Below are positions 52,834 to 61,548 of a stretch of 64,000 nt of DNA, piece by piece. This DNA is from Desmonostoc muscorum FACHB-395 (lineage in GTDB: Bacteria; Cyanobacteriota; Cyanobacteriia; Cyanobacteriales; Nostocaceae), in NCBI RefSeq assembly GCF_014698035.1, contig NZ_JACJSF010000032.1:24138-88137 (forward strand). The letters run 5' to 3'. The notes under the pieces were generated by a model. That model was not told where the DNA came from. It saw only the letters and a list, made by a program, of their open reading frames with translations, and did not search any database. Position numbers and translations under genes: made by a program. How positions within the stretch are numbered: position 1 is the stretch's first letter; each line of letters begins with the position of its first letter.

Positions 52834-52950
52834 AATTAAAGCTAACTAGCAAGGGCTGTCATTTGTCCTTTGTCATTGGTCATTAGTAAGGACTTTAGGA
52901 CTATTTACGTTTCATAGCATAATTTGGTTTGTTTCTACCAACTTACTTAT
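52834..52950 (+). repeat. 117-bp dispersed repeat, copy 2
   Basis: Matches 41302-41417 in the same orientation (AATTAAAGCTAACTAGCAAG ... TTACTTAT). It begins 21 bp after the GH15 stop. The two copies bracket the 11.4-kb block from NDH-2 to GH15. Confidence 0.85.
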
Positions 52951-53153
52951 TATATGGCTAATATTTAATTTTTTAAAAAGACCTTCTTCGTACAACTCAA
53001 AAAGCCTTCTTTTCTATTGCCTCTTGCCTTTCCACGAAAGTAACTTAAAAAATCAAAGCGGAAATTCTAGAAAATTTTCCTCAACGATATCAAATTTTAT
53101 TATCAGCTAATTTTCTCGTCGCGTAATCAATGTAGTATCTCAAGTGTTGTGTA

Positions 53154-54794
53154 ATGACTCATCATCTTATGGGTAAACAAACTGTTTGGCAGAAATTGGC
53201 TTTAAGAATTTTTAGTATGGCGTTGCTGCCTACACTAACTACTTATCCCGCTTTCGGTGCAGAGCGCCTAAAATTTAATTATGGTGTTTTAGAAAGGTCT
53301 ATCCCCATTAGTTCGCTTGAAAACTATGCTAAAACAGGTAAAGTAGATGATGATTTTGCTGGCTATAGTCAGTATGTAGACAAAAAGCAACTAACTCAAC
53401 TGCGGAAAGTTTTACTGACTCGCATTCCCTTAAATGAAGTAGAAATCTCGCAGTTTCTTTATACACCAATTGGTGAGCGATTATTGCAAAGATTGGGGAA
53501 AATTATTCAGACAGAATCTAGATTGTCAGGCTTTTATGCAATTCGCTCGGCACTAATTTTATCAGCCGCAGATCAAAAAGATTTTACCCTCTTAAATATA
53601 TTACAAAAGTTTCCTGCAAGCTCAATTTCAATTAACTTAAACCAGACCTTAGAAATAGCAGAGACATTACAAGATTTAGTAAATCAAACTCAAAATGCAG
53701 TAGCACTTATTAATGAAGAATCTCAACAAAATGTAATCACTGTTTCTAAGGTTGATTCTATTCCATTAATGGACTTAGGAAAAACCGGAAGTTTTCGTTT
53801 TTTCAAGCAAACCATTACCCTTAATGACCTTACACGTAATAGAAGATTCTTAGCTGATATTTACCTCCCAGTTGCTCCAACTCCTCGGAAGATAATTGTT
53901 ATTTCGCATGGACTTGGTTCTGACAGAACAAGTTTTGCATATCTAGCTGAACATCTCGCTTCTTATGGTTTTGTGGTTGCTGTTCCAGAACATCCGGGTA
54001 GTGATTCAAAACAACTACAAGCCTTATTAAAAGGTACAACAAATCAAGTTACTAATCCTAGAGAACTTATTGATAGACCTTTAGATATTAAATATTTACT
54101 AGATGAACTCACTAGGTTATCTAAGTCTAATCCAACCTTTAAAGGACGTTTAAATTTAGATCAAGTTGGTGTCATAGGGCAATCATTTGGTGGATATACA
54201 GCGTTAGCATTAGCTGGTGCAAAGATAAATTTTGAGCAATTGAAAGCTGACTGTCCAGCTTTGGAAGATACGTTAAATGTTTCGCTATTACTTCAATGTT
54301 TGGGTGTTAATTTACCAAACTTTCAATATAACTTATCGGATACAAGAATAAAAGCAGCAATTGTCATTAATCCAGTTGGTAGCAGTATTTTTGGTCAAGC
54401 TAGCCTTAGCCAAATCAAAATTCCTGTGATGATTATATCTAGCAGTTATGATACTGTTGCTCCGGCTTTACTAGAACAAATTCAGCCTTTTACTTGGTTA
54501 ACAACTTCAAATAAGTATTTAACGCTGATCAATGGCGGAACACACTTTTCTACTATTGCCGAATCACCTAATGCAACTATTCCTATTCCTATACAAGCAG
54601 TCGGTTCAAGTCCAGCCTTGGCACGTCGCTATGTTAAAGCTTTAAGTGTTCCTTTCTTTGAAACGTATATTGCTGGACAGCCAAATTACCTTCCATACTT
54701 GAGTACAGAATACGTTAATAAAATTAGTCAGCAACCACTACCATTAAGTCTAATTACATCTCTGACATCTGAAGAACTAAAAACATATAAATAA
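53154..54794 (+). CDS. Alpha/beta hydrolase with N-terminal DUF1400-like domain
   Basis: A 546-residue exported protein. The signal peptide is FSMALLPTLTTYPAFGAERL. Residues about 35-165 resemble the cyanobacterial DUF1400 domain (LKFNYGVLERSIPISSLENY). The alpha/beta hydrolase follows, with oxyanion strand KIIVISHGLGSDRTSF, nucleophile elbow GVIGQSFGGYTAL (Ser in GQSFG), acid site SSSYDTVAP and His in NGGTHFS. The overall layout resembles platelet-activating-factor acetylhydrolase-like or lipase-like enzymes of cyanobacteria. The substrate is unknown. A second ATG (MGKQTVWQK) six codons in is a possible start. The gene stands alone and converges on the hybrid kinase gene. Confidence 0.85.
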   Translation: MTHHLMGKQTVWQKLALRIFSMALLPTLTTYPAFGAERLKFNYGVLERSIPISSLENYAKTGKVDDDFAGYSQYVDKKQLTQLRKVLLTRIPLNEVEISQFLYTPIGERLLQRLGKIIQTESRLSGFYAIRSALILSAADQKDFTLLNILQKFPASSISINLNQTLEIAETLQDLVNQTQNAVALINEESQQNVITVSKVDSIPLMDLGKTGSFRFFKQTITLNDLTRNRRFLADIYLPVAPTPRKIIVISHGLGSDRTSFAYLAEHLASYGFVVAVPEHPGSDSKQLQALLKGTTNQVTNPRELIDRPLDIKYLLDELTRLSKSNPTFKGRLNLDQVGVIGQSFGGYTALALAGAKINFEQLKADCPALEDTLNVSLLLQCLGVNLPNFQYNLSDTRIKAAIVINPVGSSIFGQASLSQIKIPVMIISSSYDTVAPALLEQIQPFTWLTTSNKYLTLINGGTHFSTIAESPNATIPIPIQAVGSSPALARRYVKALSVPFFETYIAGQPNYLPYLSTEYVNKISQQPLPLSLITSLTSEELKTYK

Positions 54795-54830
54795 CCTCTA
54801 ATAAAGATGAAGCAAATGTGCTTTGTGCAT

Positions 54831-57800
54831 CTACATTTTTGGATTATTTATTTTTTTGGTAGTCCCTAATGCAATAATTTCTTCAAAGCAGAAGCAGTCT
54901 ACGAGATTGGTTAGTGCCACGATCAGATGAGCGTGTTGCTCAGGAATTTGCTTAATCAGCATAAGAATTTCTTTAGCATTTATTCGGAGCGCTGCCTGAT
55001 GCAGTTGCTCAATCCAGTCGCTAGGCATGACGCTTAAATCTGCAACCGTTAATTTAGGTGTGATGAATGAAGCGTTAGAAGGCCAAGATGCTTTTTCCTG
55101 ATTTTCTCGTTCATCAGCATAAACATAACGAACACCCAAATATTCAGCCATCTTTTCAAAAATTACGGTTGTCCGAAATGGCTTACGCACAAAGTCATCA
55201 AAACCTACGGACAGCGCTGTTAAGCGGTCTTCCTCAAATGCGCTTCCGGTCAATGCAATGATAACTGGGGTTTGAGCGCCTGCTGCTTTAATCTGTTTGG
55301 TTGCCTCAAATCCGTTCATAATTGGCATCCGTAGATCCATCCAAATGAGGTGAGGCGACCAATTTTGCCAAAGTTCAATCGCAGCTTGACCATTTACCGC
55401 TTCCCGTACCTCAAAGCCAACGGGTGTTAATAACTCAACTAGAAGCTGCCGATTTTCTAGTTTATCCTCAACAATCAGAATGCGATGGCTGGGTTGTCCC
55501 TTTTCTAAACCGATAACTTGCCGACTTGGTGCAGGCGTTGGCAAGGTATCCATAATTACTGCACGAGTTCGGATATCAAAGGTAAAAATTGAGCCTTTTC
55601 CTAGCGTACTATTCACCCTGATATCTCCGCCCATGAGTTGCACAAATCGCTGGCTGATGGGTAATCCAAGCCCAGTCCCTTCCTGAGCTTTTTGTCCCGC
55701 CTCTGTTTGGACAAATGGCTCAAATAGACGATTGAAGTCAGAATCAGCAATGCCGCAACCCGTATCTTCGACGCTGAAGTTCAGGGTGATGGGTTCATCT
55801 GGTGTGATGTTTTGGTTAGGAGTTTCTACGCGCAAGGTTACTTGACCGATCCGCGTAAACTTAATTGCGTTTCCTAATAGATTAACCAGAACTTGGCGTA
55901 ATTTACTCTCATCGGCGCAGATGTATTGGGGGATGGTTGGCGATCGCTCTAAAATGAGTTTTAATCCTCTAGATTGGGCTTTCAATGCAAACATCTGTTG
56001 CAGGCGACCCAAAAGTCCGTAGAGATCGAAATTTGTTTCGCTGAGGATAACTCGACCTGCTTCAATTTTGGACATTTCCAATACATCATTGATTAAGGTC
56101 AGTAAGTCTTCGCCACTGCGGTTGATCGTGTCAAGATATTCTTGTTGCTGTGAGTTAAGCGATCTATTTCGCAGCAGCAGTTGGGTAAAGCCAAGGATGA
56201 TGTTAAGAGGAGTCCGCAGTTCATGGCTCATATTTGAGAGAAACTGGCTTTTGGCGAGGTTGGCAGCATCTGCGGTTTCTTTGGCTTGCTTGAGCGCGGC
56301 TTCGGTTTTTTTCTGCTTGGTGATATCACGAGCCACCCAAAGCACTGTATTGTCTGATAATGGCGAAACACTAGCTAAAAACCAAGTTTCTCGATTCTTG
56401 TTCGCTAAGTGGTATTCAACAAAAACATTCTTGCGACTGCCGTCCGGGTTTCTGGGTTCTTCTCTCAGATGCAGTGCTTGCTGAATGGCATCAAGTATTA
56501 AATTGGCGATTTCTTTTGGTAAAACTTCATCAACTTTTTTGCCAATGCGATCCATATCAGGCTTATAAGCAAAAGATTGTGTTAGCACATACTTTGTTTG
56601 CACATACTTTTGGTAACGTCCCTCTGCATCAAAAACCACTACCATATCAGTCATAGCAGCGAACATTAACCGGAGTTCTGCTTCGGATGTTTTTAGTGCT
56701 GCTTCTACTTTTCGGCGATCCCTTTGGGCAGCTTCGCTAACGCGAATTTCCCTCTGAAGTTGGGCATTTTTCTCTCCAAGTTCTCTGGTGCGTTGCGTGA
56801 CTCGGCTTTCTAATTCTTCGTTGGTTCGTGCTAGGGCTAAAAAGGATTCACGCAGCTGATGAGCCATAAGATTAAAAGACTCTGCCAAAGAGTTTAGCTC
56901 GGTTGTACTGTTCACAGAAACCTTTTGGTCTAAGTTCCCGGCGGCGATCGCTTTGGCTGTACTTCCCAGTCGGAGAATTGGCTGTGTAATCCAGTGAGCG
57001 GTAAGAATGCCCAATCCAGTTGCAAGTGCAAAGGCACATAAACAAAGCACAATTGTGGAACGAGTATTCGCATTAATTTGATCCATGAAATCCCGTTCTG
57101 GGACAACCACGACGATTAGCCAGTCTAATCCCTGCTGCTTCATCGGTACAATTTGTAAAAATTGCCGTTGACCCTCAATGTCAAAATCTAGTTGTTGTTT
57201 TTCGGTAATCTGGGTTAAGTCTACAAAGTGTTGCTGCAAATATTCAGCAGTGCGTCGCGTCAAAATATCACTACTGGCGATCGCCTGAACTCGAACCGGA
57301 TTCTGATCTATGATTGGGGCTGTCGGATTTGCAATTACGTAGGGTTGTTGAGTGGCAGAACTCCCAACCAATAATCCTGTTTGGCGTTCTAGGATGAAAG
57401 TTTCACCCGTTCGCCCGATTTTGAGACTCCGCAGATATTGACTAATCCCAGTCAGTGAAAAATCGACAGCAGTAACGCCGAGCAGATTGCCGCCATTATC
57501 ATAGATCGGCAAGCTGGCATTTAGCACATATTTGGGTGTGGCAAACAGTTTATAAATTCCACCCCAGTTAGCTGTCTTAGACTTAACTGCCGATTGATAC
57601 CACGGACGAGTCCGAGGATCGTAATTAGGCTTGGATCTTAATAATTTAGTGTAATGTCCCGGTTGGTCTGCGGCGTAAATCCGAATTTCATTCCCAGTGG
57701 ACTTACCTGAAAGTTTCACCTCAAACTGACCATCATCCGCCCTTTGAACTGCAACGTGTTCACCATATTCTGACCCAAAGTAAACTGCTGTAACTGTGTC

Positions 57801-58127
57801 AAAGGTCTTCAGTTGATACCAAAGGTGTTGTTCTAATGTTAATAATTTTTGGATATTAAGTTCACCCAGTTTAATGGCATTAGCATTTAGTTGATTGATT
57901 TTATGAGGCGTTTCAACATATACCTTTAGGTACTGCTGGATTCGAGCCGTGATTTCATTTCGGAGTTGGATTGCAACTTCATTGACTGCTCGTTGCCCAT
58001 TATGTATTGATAGCCACCCAGTTAGCCCTACGGCTAGAGAAATTTGCAGTACAAACGGCACTACAAGAATGTGGCGCAACTGCACATTTTTAGTCAGCTT
58101 TGAAAGTCGAAGGGTGAAAGAAGGCAT
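54831..58127 (-). CDS. Hybrid sensor histidine kinase (dCache-HAMP-PAS-HisKA-HATPase-REC)
   Basis: From ATG 58127 (AGGA 8 nt upstream; a start at 58154 would add nine residues) it has 1098 residues. A helix (LVVPFVLQISLAVGLTGWLS) and a second one near 350 (IVLCLCAFALATGLGILTAH) bracket an extracytoplasmic Cache sensor containing DPRTRPWYQSA and GVTAVDFSLTGI. HAMP (WITQPILRLGSTAKAIAAGN), a coiled coil, PAS (about 480-610) and HisKA with LSNMSHELRTPLNIILGFTQ follow, then HATPase (NLLGNAIKFT, DTGCGI, GTGLGLPIS) and a receiver with Asp in IWMDLRMPIMNG. Cache domains often sense small organic ligands. A 21-bp repeat is inserted in the HAMP-PAS linker. It is divergent from the response regulator-kinase at 58742. 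Confidence 0.93.
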   Translation of the reverse strand: MPSFTLRLSKLTKNVQLRHILVVPFVLQISLAVGLTGWLSIHNGQRAVNEVAIQLRNEITARIQQYLKVYVETPHKINQLNANAIKLGELNIQKLLTLEQHLWYQLKTFDTVTAVYFGSEYGEHVAVQRADDGQFEVKLSGKSTGNEIRIYAADQPGHYTKLLRSKPNYDPRTRPWYQSAVKSKTANWGGIYKLFATPKYVLNASLPIYDNGGNLLGVTAVDFSLTGISQYLRSLKIGRTGETFILERQTGLLVGSSATQQPYVIANPTAPIIDQNPVRVQAIASSDILTRRTAEYLQQHFVDLTQITEKQQLDFDIEGQRQFLQIVPMKQQGLDWLIVVVVPERDFMDQINANTRSTIVLCLCAFALATGLGILTAHWITQPILRLGSTAKAIAAGNLDQKVSVNSTTELNSLAESFNLMAHQLRESFLALARTNEELESRVTQRTRELGEKNAQLQREIRVSEAAQRDRRKVEAALKTSEAELRLMFAAMTDMVVVFDAEGRYQKYVQTKYVLTQSFAYKPDMDRIGKKVDEVLPKEIANLILDAIQQALHLREEPRNPDGSRKNVFVEYHLANKNRETWFLASVSPLSDNTVLWVARDITKQKKTEAALKQAKETADAANLAKSQFLSNMSHELRTPLNIILGFTQLLLRNRSLNSQQQEYLDTINRSGEDLLTLINDVLEMSKIEAGRVILSETNFDLYGLLGRLQQMFALKAQSRGLKLILERSPTIPQYICADESKLRQVLVNLLGNAIKFTRIGQVTLRVETPNQNITPDEPITLNFSVEDTGCGIADSDFNRLFEPFVQTEAGQKAQEGTGLGLPISQRFVQLMGGDIRVNSTLGKGSIFTFDIRTRAVIMDTLPTPAPSRQVIGLEKGQPSHRILIVEDKLENRQLLVELLTPVGFEVREAVNGQAAIELWQNWSPHLIWMDLRMPIMNGFEATKQIKAAGAQTPVIIALTGSAFEEDRLTALSVGFDDFVRKPFRTTVIFEKMAEYLGVRYVYADERENQEKASWPSNASFITPKLTVADLSVMPSDWIEQLHQAALRINAKEILMLIKQIPEQHAHLIVALTNLVDCFCFEEIIALGTTKKINNPKM
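56715..56743. repeat. 29-bp element GCGAT + 21 bp + CGC in hybrid kinase gene
   Basis: On the plus strand GCGAT (56715-56719), a 21-bp insert beginning CCCTTTGGGCAG (56720-56740), then CGC. The gene reads it on the other strand as VSEAAQR, between REIR and DRRKVEAAL. Removing it restores GCGATCGC and the uninterrupted helix EIRDRRKVEAAL, so it is an in-frame 7-residue insertion in the signalling helix before the PAS domain. Confidence 0.85.
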
Positions 58128-58154
58128 ATCCGAATTCCTGAAATTAAACAGCAA

Positions 58155-58741
58155 TGTTGGGGTAATAATATTTACACATAAGCCTCTTAATTTTGATGAA
58201 TTCTATTTGGCATAATTATAGAATATGAACTGTCTCAGATGATATTACCCTCTTGGGTAATATTGAGAATTAATACATTACCTTATTATGTGAGAGTTTG
58301 AATTTATCTTTTTCTTAAAAAGTTCAGAATCTCCTAAGTCCTTCTCCTTTAAGAAACGCTACATATAGCTTGCTTGTACCGAGCTAACTCTGGTACACTG
58401 CCTAGCTACTTAATCTTGAGAAATCAAGTTAAAAAACGGCTAATAATAAGCTTATAACTTGATTTAAAATCGTGAGAAAATTATTGAAAATAATTAAAAG
58501 GAAAATTTTTTACGTATATAGTTTATTTTTAATTACTACTAATAAAAATAACTTAAGTAGGTAAACGGATAGAGAACAATAATATAAATAAATGTAAATT
58601 TATCAGTGCCTTGAAAATTACAAGTATCATCAATAGATTTGTTACATGAATGGAATTTATTATCACTTGTAATCCATAATCTATTTACATTACGTTACCA
58701 CTAGCTTGATAATTAACGACTCTCTTAGCCCTTTGAGAAGT
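58155..58741. other. 587-bp AT-rich divergent intergenic region
   Basis: It should carry the promoters of the two divergent two-component genes. At 58242-58263 ATATTACCC and GGGTAATAT form a perfect 9-bp hairpin with TCTT loop, about 115 bp upstream of the hybrid kinase start, which could be a dyad operator. I see no gene; the rest is A/T-rich. Confidence 0.5.
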
Positions 58742-59857
58742 ATGGAATTAAGCCAATCATCCAAGGGAGATATTCTCATAGTTGATGACACTCTAGATAA
58801 TCTTCGCCTTTTATCAGCAATGCTTACCGAGCAAGGATACGAAGTGAGGAGTGTTACCAATGGTTCTATGGCGTTAATTGGTATACAAGCTCAACCTCCA
58901 GATTTGATTCTGCTCGATATTACCATGCCCGGAATGAACGGCTATGAAGTATGTCAGCGACTCAAATCTAATCCTCAAACACAAGAGATTCCTGTCATTT
59001 TTATTAGTGCGTTGAATGAGGTATTTGATAAAGTGAAAGCCTTTTCGGTTGGAGGCGTTGATTTTATTAACAAACCTTTTCAGATTGAAGAGGTGGTTGC
59101 TCGAATGGAGCATCAACTCAACCTTTGCCGCTTACAAATGCAACTCCAGGAGCAAAATCGGCGCTTACAGGAGACAGAAGCAGAACTAAGGCGATCGCTA
59201 GAACATCAAAAAGCGCTGAATCAACGCATCGAGGAAATGGTGGCGCTAGAAGAACGCAATCGCATTGCGCGTGACATCCACGACTCTCTAGGACATTCCC
59301 TCGTAGCGCTAAATGTGCAAATGGAAACAGCATTAACCCTTTGGGAAACCGATCCTAATCGGGCGCGATCGTTTTTATTAGCAGCGAAAAAATTAGGTTC
59401 TGAAGCTTTGCAAGAGGTACGGGAATCAGTTTCGGCAATTCGCTCCGATCCACTCCACGGACAATTACTCGAAAATGCGATCGCTAACCTTGCAGAGGAA
59501 TTCTATCACCTCACCGATGTCTTACCATACTGCAAAATTGATTTGTCACAACCACTTTCCGATTCAGTAAATCATGTTGTGTATCGCATTATCCAGGAAG
59601 GGCTAACCAATATTTATAAACACGCCAATGCCACAGCTGTTCAAATTAGAATTCAAACAACGGCGGCGGGGCTATCGTTGATACTCCAAGATAATGGCAA
59701 AGGCTTTGAATGCGATCAATCCGTTGCCGGATACGGACTCCAGGGAATGCGAGAACGAATGGCTACAGTAAATGCCCAGCTAGAAATTGTCAGTAAACCG
59801 GGCGCTGGTTGTCGAATTGTTGCTAACTTTGCCAGAGATGAGGGAGGAGGAGGCTGA
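58742..59857 (+). CDS. Response regulator-histidine kinase fusion (REC-HisKA_3-HATPase)
   Basis: From ATG 58742 the protein has 371 residues; a TTG at 58706 would add twelve. Residues about 10-125 are a receiver with DD in ILIVDDTLDN, phospho-Asp in LILLDITMPGMNG, and Lys in FINKPF. A coiled coil (about 130-180) leads to a NarL-type HisKA_3 domain with His in ERNRIARDIHDSLGHSLVAL, then HATPase motifs QEGLTNIYKHANA, DNGKGFE and GYGLQGMRERM. Such proteins receive a phosphate or signal through REC and control a kinase, or pass it to a LuxR-type regulator encoded elsewhere. The last residues (EGGGG) and stop lie at the edge of a repeat element. Confidence 0.92.
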   Translation: MELSQSSKGDILIVDDTLDNLRLLSAMLTEQGYEVRSVTNGSMALIGIQAQPPDLILLDITMPGMNGYEVCQRLKSNPQTQEIPVIFISALNEVFDKVKAFSVGGVDFINKPFQIEEVVARMEHQLNLCRLQMQLQEQNRRLQETEAELRRSLEHQKALNQRIEEMVALEERNRIARDIHDSLGHSLVALNVQMETALTLWETDPNRARSFLLAAKKLGSEALQEVRESVSAIRSDPLHGQLLENAIANLAEEFYHLTDVLPYCKIDLSQPLSDSVNHVVYRIIQEGLTNIYKHANATAVQIRIQTTAAGLSLILQDNGKGFECDQSVAGYGLQGMRERMATVNAQLEIVSKPGAGCRIVANFARDEGGGG

Positions 59858-60032
59858 CAGGTGTAGGTTTTTTATTTATGCATGAGTGGGCACTCTTAAA
59901 CAGAGTTCTAAACGTGGTTCAAATAACGAAATTTCGTTCTTGGGTGGGAAATCAGAAATTAAAATTTGAGTTCTCAACCAACGGAAAAACCCTATTTCAG
60001 CCACATTTGTTAAATACCTACACCTGTCAGCC
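59852..60032. mobile_element. 181-bp MITE-like element with 17-bp perfect terminal inverted repeats
   Basis: GGCTGACAGGTGTAGGT (59852-59868) and ACCTACACCTGTCAGCC (60016-60032) are exact reverse complements. The interior has no coding capacity and contains the palindrome AACGAAATTTCGTT near the middle. The left end covers the stop codon (TGA 59855-59857) of the preceding kinase gene, so the element may have supplied that stop. No clear target-site duplication is visible; the right side continues into a C-run. Confidence 0.75.
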
Positions 60033-60144
60033 TGCCCCCCCCCGTCTGCCTCTTCTCCCTGCTCCCTTTCCCCTGTCTCTTCATTGAGCAGATTTTTCTT
60101 CAGCTTTTCTTTATTCACCCAATGTTGCATTTTTTTAAACATCT

Positions 60145-60172
60145 GTTACATTACTTTACAGACAGTTACAAC
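60145..60172 (+). promoter_or_regulatory. HLR1-type RpaB binding site upstream of hli
   Basis: Three copies of (G/T)TTACA occur at exact 10-bp spacing: GTTACATT at 60145, TTTACAGA at 60155 and GTTACAAC at 60165. The known high-light regulatory element HLR1 is two (G/T)TTACAWW units separated by 2 bp and is bound by the response regulator RpaB in cyanobacterial hli and photosystem I promoters. Here the array has a third half-site and lies 33 bp before the hli start codon. Confidence 0.75.
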
Positions 60173-60204
60173 TGCTACAACACTTGAACTTTGGAGTTTT
60201 ACTC

Positions 60205-60384
60205 ATGACAGGTTTTAAAAATCCTGCGCCTATTGTTTCAGAAGATCCTAATGCTGTGCGTTTTGGCTTCACTCCTCAAAGTGAAAATTGGAACGGTCGT
60301 CTTGCAATGATTGGTTTTTTATCTGCGATTTTGATTGAAGCTTTTTCTGGTCAAGGGTTACTCCATTTCTGGGGCATCCTCTAA
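60205..60384 (+). CDS. hli: High-light-inducible protein (Hlip), one-helix chlorophyll-binding
   Basis: A 59-residue protein from ATG 60205, with GGAG 8 nt upstream; an in-frame upstream start is rejected because the conserved N-terminus begins here (TGFKNPAPIVSEDPNAVRFG). The single helix carries the family motif ENWNGRLAMIGFLSAILIEA with the E-x-x-N-G-R chlorophyll ligands, ending HFWGIL. Hlips bind chlorophyll a and carotenoid in the thylakoid membrane, protecting photosystem assembly intermediates under high light. Regulation by RpaB is suggested by the HLR1 array directly upstream. Confidence 0.95.
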   Translation: MTGFKNPAPIVSEDPNAVRFGFTPQSENWNGRLAMIGFLSAILIEAFSGQGLLHFWGIL

Positions 60385-60455
60385 ATTGATCGTAGTAGGG
60401 GTACACGGCTGTCATTAGTGTTTACTGAAACCAAAACCCTTTTAAAACCTCATTT

Positions 60456-60470
60456 CCAGGTTTAACCTGG
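60456..60470. terminator. Small palindrome 70 bp after hli
   Basis: CCAGGTTTAACCTGG is a perfect 15-bp palindrome around one base. A role in ending the hli transcript is possible, but no T-run follows. Confidence 0.3.
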
Positions 60471-60675
60471 ATGGGCTGCAACTGCTTACTGGCTTTGACT
60501 TGAAGTTGACATCAATGCACAGTTGCAACCCCTACTAACCATCTATATTCCACACACATCATTCGTTGCTAATGTACGGCGGCTGTTGAGATTGGTGCAA
60601 AATACCAGATTTTTCCGGTTAAGCCAAAATATAAGTGAATAACTACTTTACATTGAATATGTATAGCTAAAACTC

Positions 60676-60999
60676 ATGGAAATACCCCAACGCGTATCTG
60701 TCCGCTACAAAGACGCGTCTTTCAATAGCAACGAGATCCGCTTAAGAACCTTCCGGCTTGGGTTACAAATATGGGAAGAACAAACCAAACCGAGAAAAAC
60801 AGAGCTTTATCAGTTTATATCGTCTTGCTTGAAACAAGTTGATCGGCAAGATCGTTTTATGTTTTCTCTACTGTTCATAGAATTAACAGACATGATACGT
60901 AATTCTTCGCTGGAAAGGGGAACGAAAGAGGTTTTGATTAAAACAGCTTTTAGGGAGTTTGCTTGTGCGATAACAGACTTTGAAGACGTTGGCAAATAA
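60676..60999 (+). CDS. Small hypothetical protein
   Basis: A 107-residue protein from ATG 60676 that I cannot assign. It is soluble and mostly helical, with a basic N-terminal half (VSVRYKDASFNSNEIRLRTF) and a central hydrophobic helix (FMFSLLFIELTDMI). There are no cysteine or histidine clusters, signal peptide or recognisable DNA-binding motif. It stands alone between hli and a gene-poor stretch. The composition is normal for this genome, so I consider it probably real. Confidence 0.5.
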   Translation: MEIPQRVSVRYKDASFNSNEIRLRTFRLGLQIWEEQTKPRKTELYQFISSCLKQVDRQDRFMFSLLFIELTDMIRNSSLERGTKEVLIKTAFREFACAITDFEDVGK

Positions 61000-61548
61000 A
61001 GTTAATCATGAGGGTGCTGGTATTCTGTAGATGTAGCCCACCCCGACATCACTTTAACTAATCGAGTAGGGTATTTATAAGGAAGCAGCTTTCCAATCAG
61101 ATTAGTTTTTTTGCTAAATGCGCGGATGGGTAGGTGTTGGGGAAAGGGTAACTAGAAAAATGGCTGAACTGTGCTATATGCAAGAACTTGGGAGCGATGC
61201 CTGCGGCGGGCTACGCCTACGCATTTCAAACCATCCGCGCACCTTATGGAGACTAGTTTTCAGCCATTTGCCTCTAGCCAAATCACAATTCATCGTGTTA
61301 TCATTTCAGCATTCGCGCAACCGAACCTTGAAAACTAAATAGGACAAAGCTTTCAGAAGCCAGCGAAACACAAAGAAGGCAGGGTAATCGTAGGCAAACT
61401 TAGTAATTAATTCCCTTACCAAAATCAGGTTTTAATTCCCATTTTTCCCATTATTATCAATGTGTTAGATGTTATGTCGCTACAGAAAAGCCTACTAATA
61501 AGAGATTAATTTTTGGCAAAGAAAGCATTAATATCAACTTGATGAAGG
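61000..61548. other. 549-bp gap with nested inverted repeats
   Basis: The segment 61119-61128 (GCGCGGATGG type) pairs with CCATCCGCGC near 61233. AACTAGAAAAATGGCTGAA near 61150 pairs loosely with CTAGTTTTCAGCCAT near 61253. Between them lies the 29-bp element at 61194. A plus-strand frame through this region (61118-61342) encodes mostly repeat sequence and is not called. Confidence 0.5.
61194..61222 (+). repeat. 29-bp element GCGAT + 21 bp + CGC (intergenic copy)
   Basis: GCGAT, a 21-bp insert beginning GCCTGCGGCGGG and ending GCTACGCCTA, then CGC. Removing the insert restores GCGATCGC. It is the closest in this window to the family consensus with GGGCTACGCCTA at its 3' half. Confidence 0.85.

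Noticed and set aside
61118..61342. 74-residue plus-strand frame
   Set aside because: Runs through nested inverted repeats and a 21-bp mobile element; no start signal.
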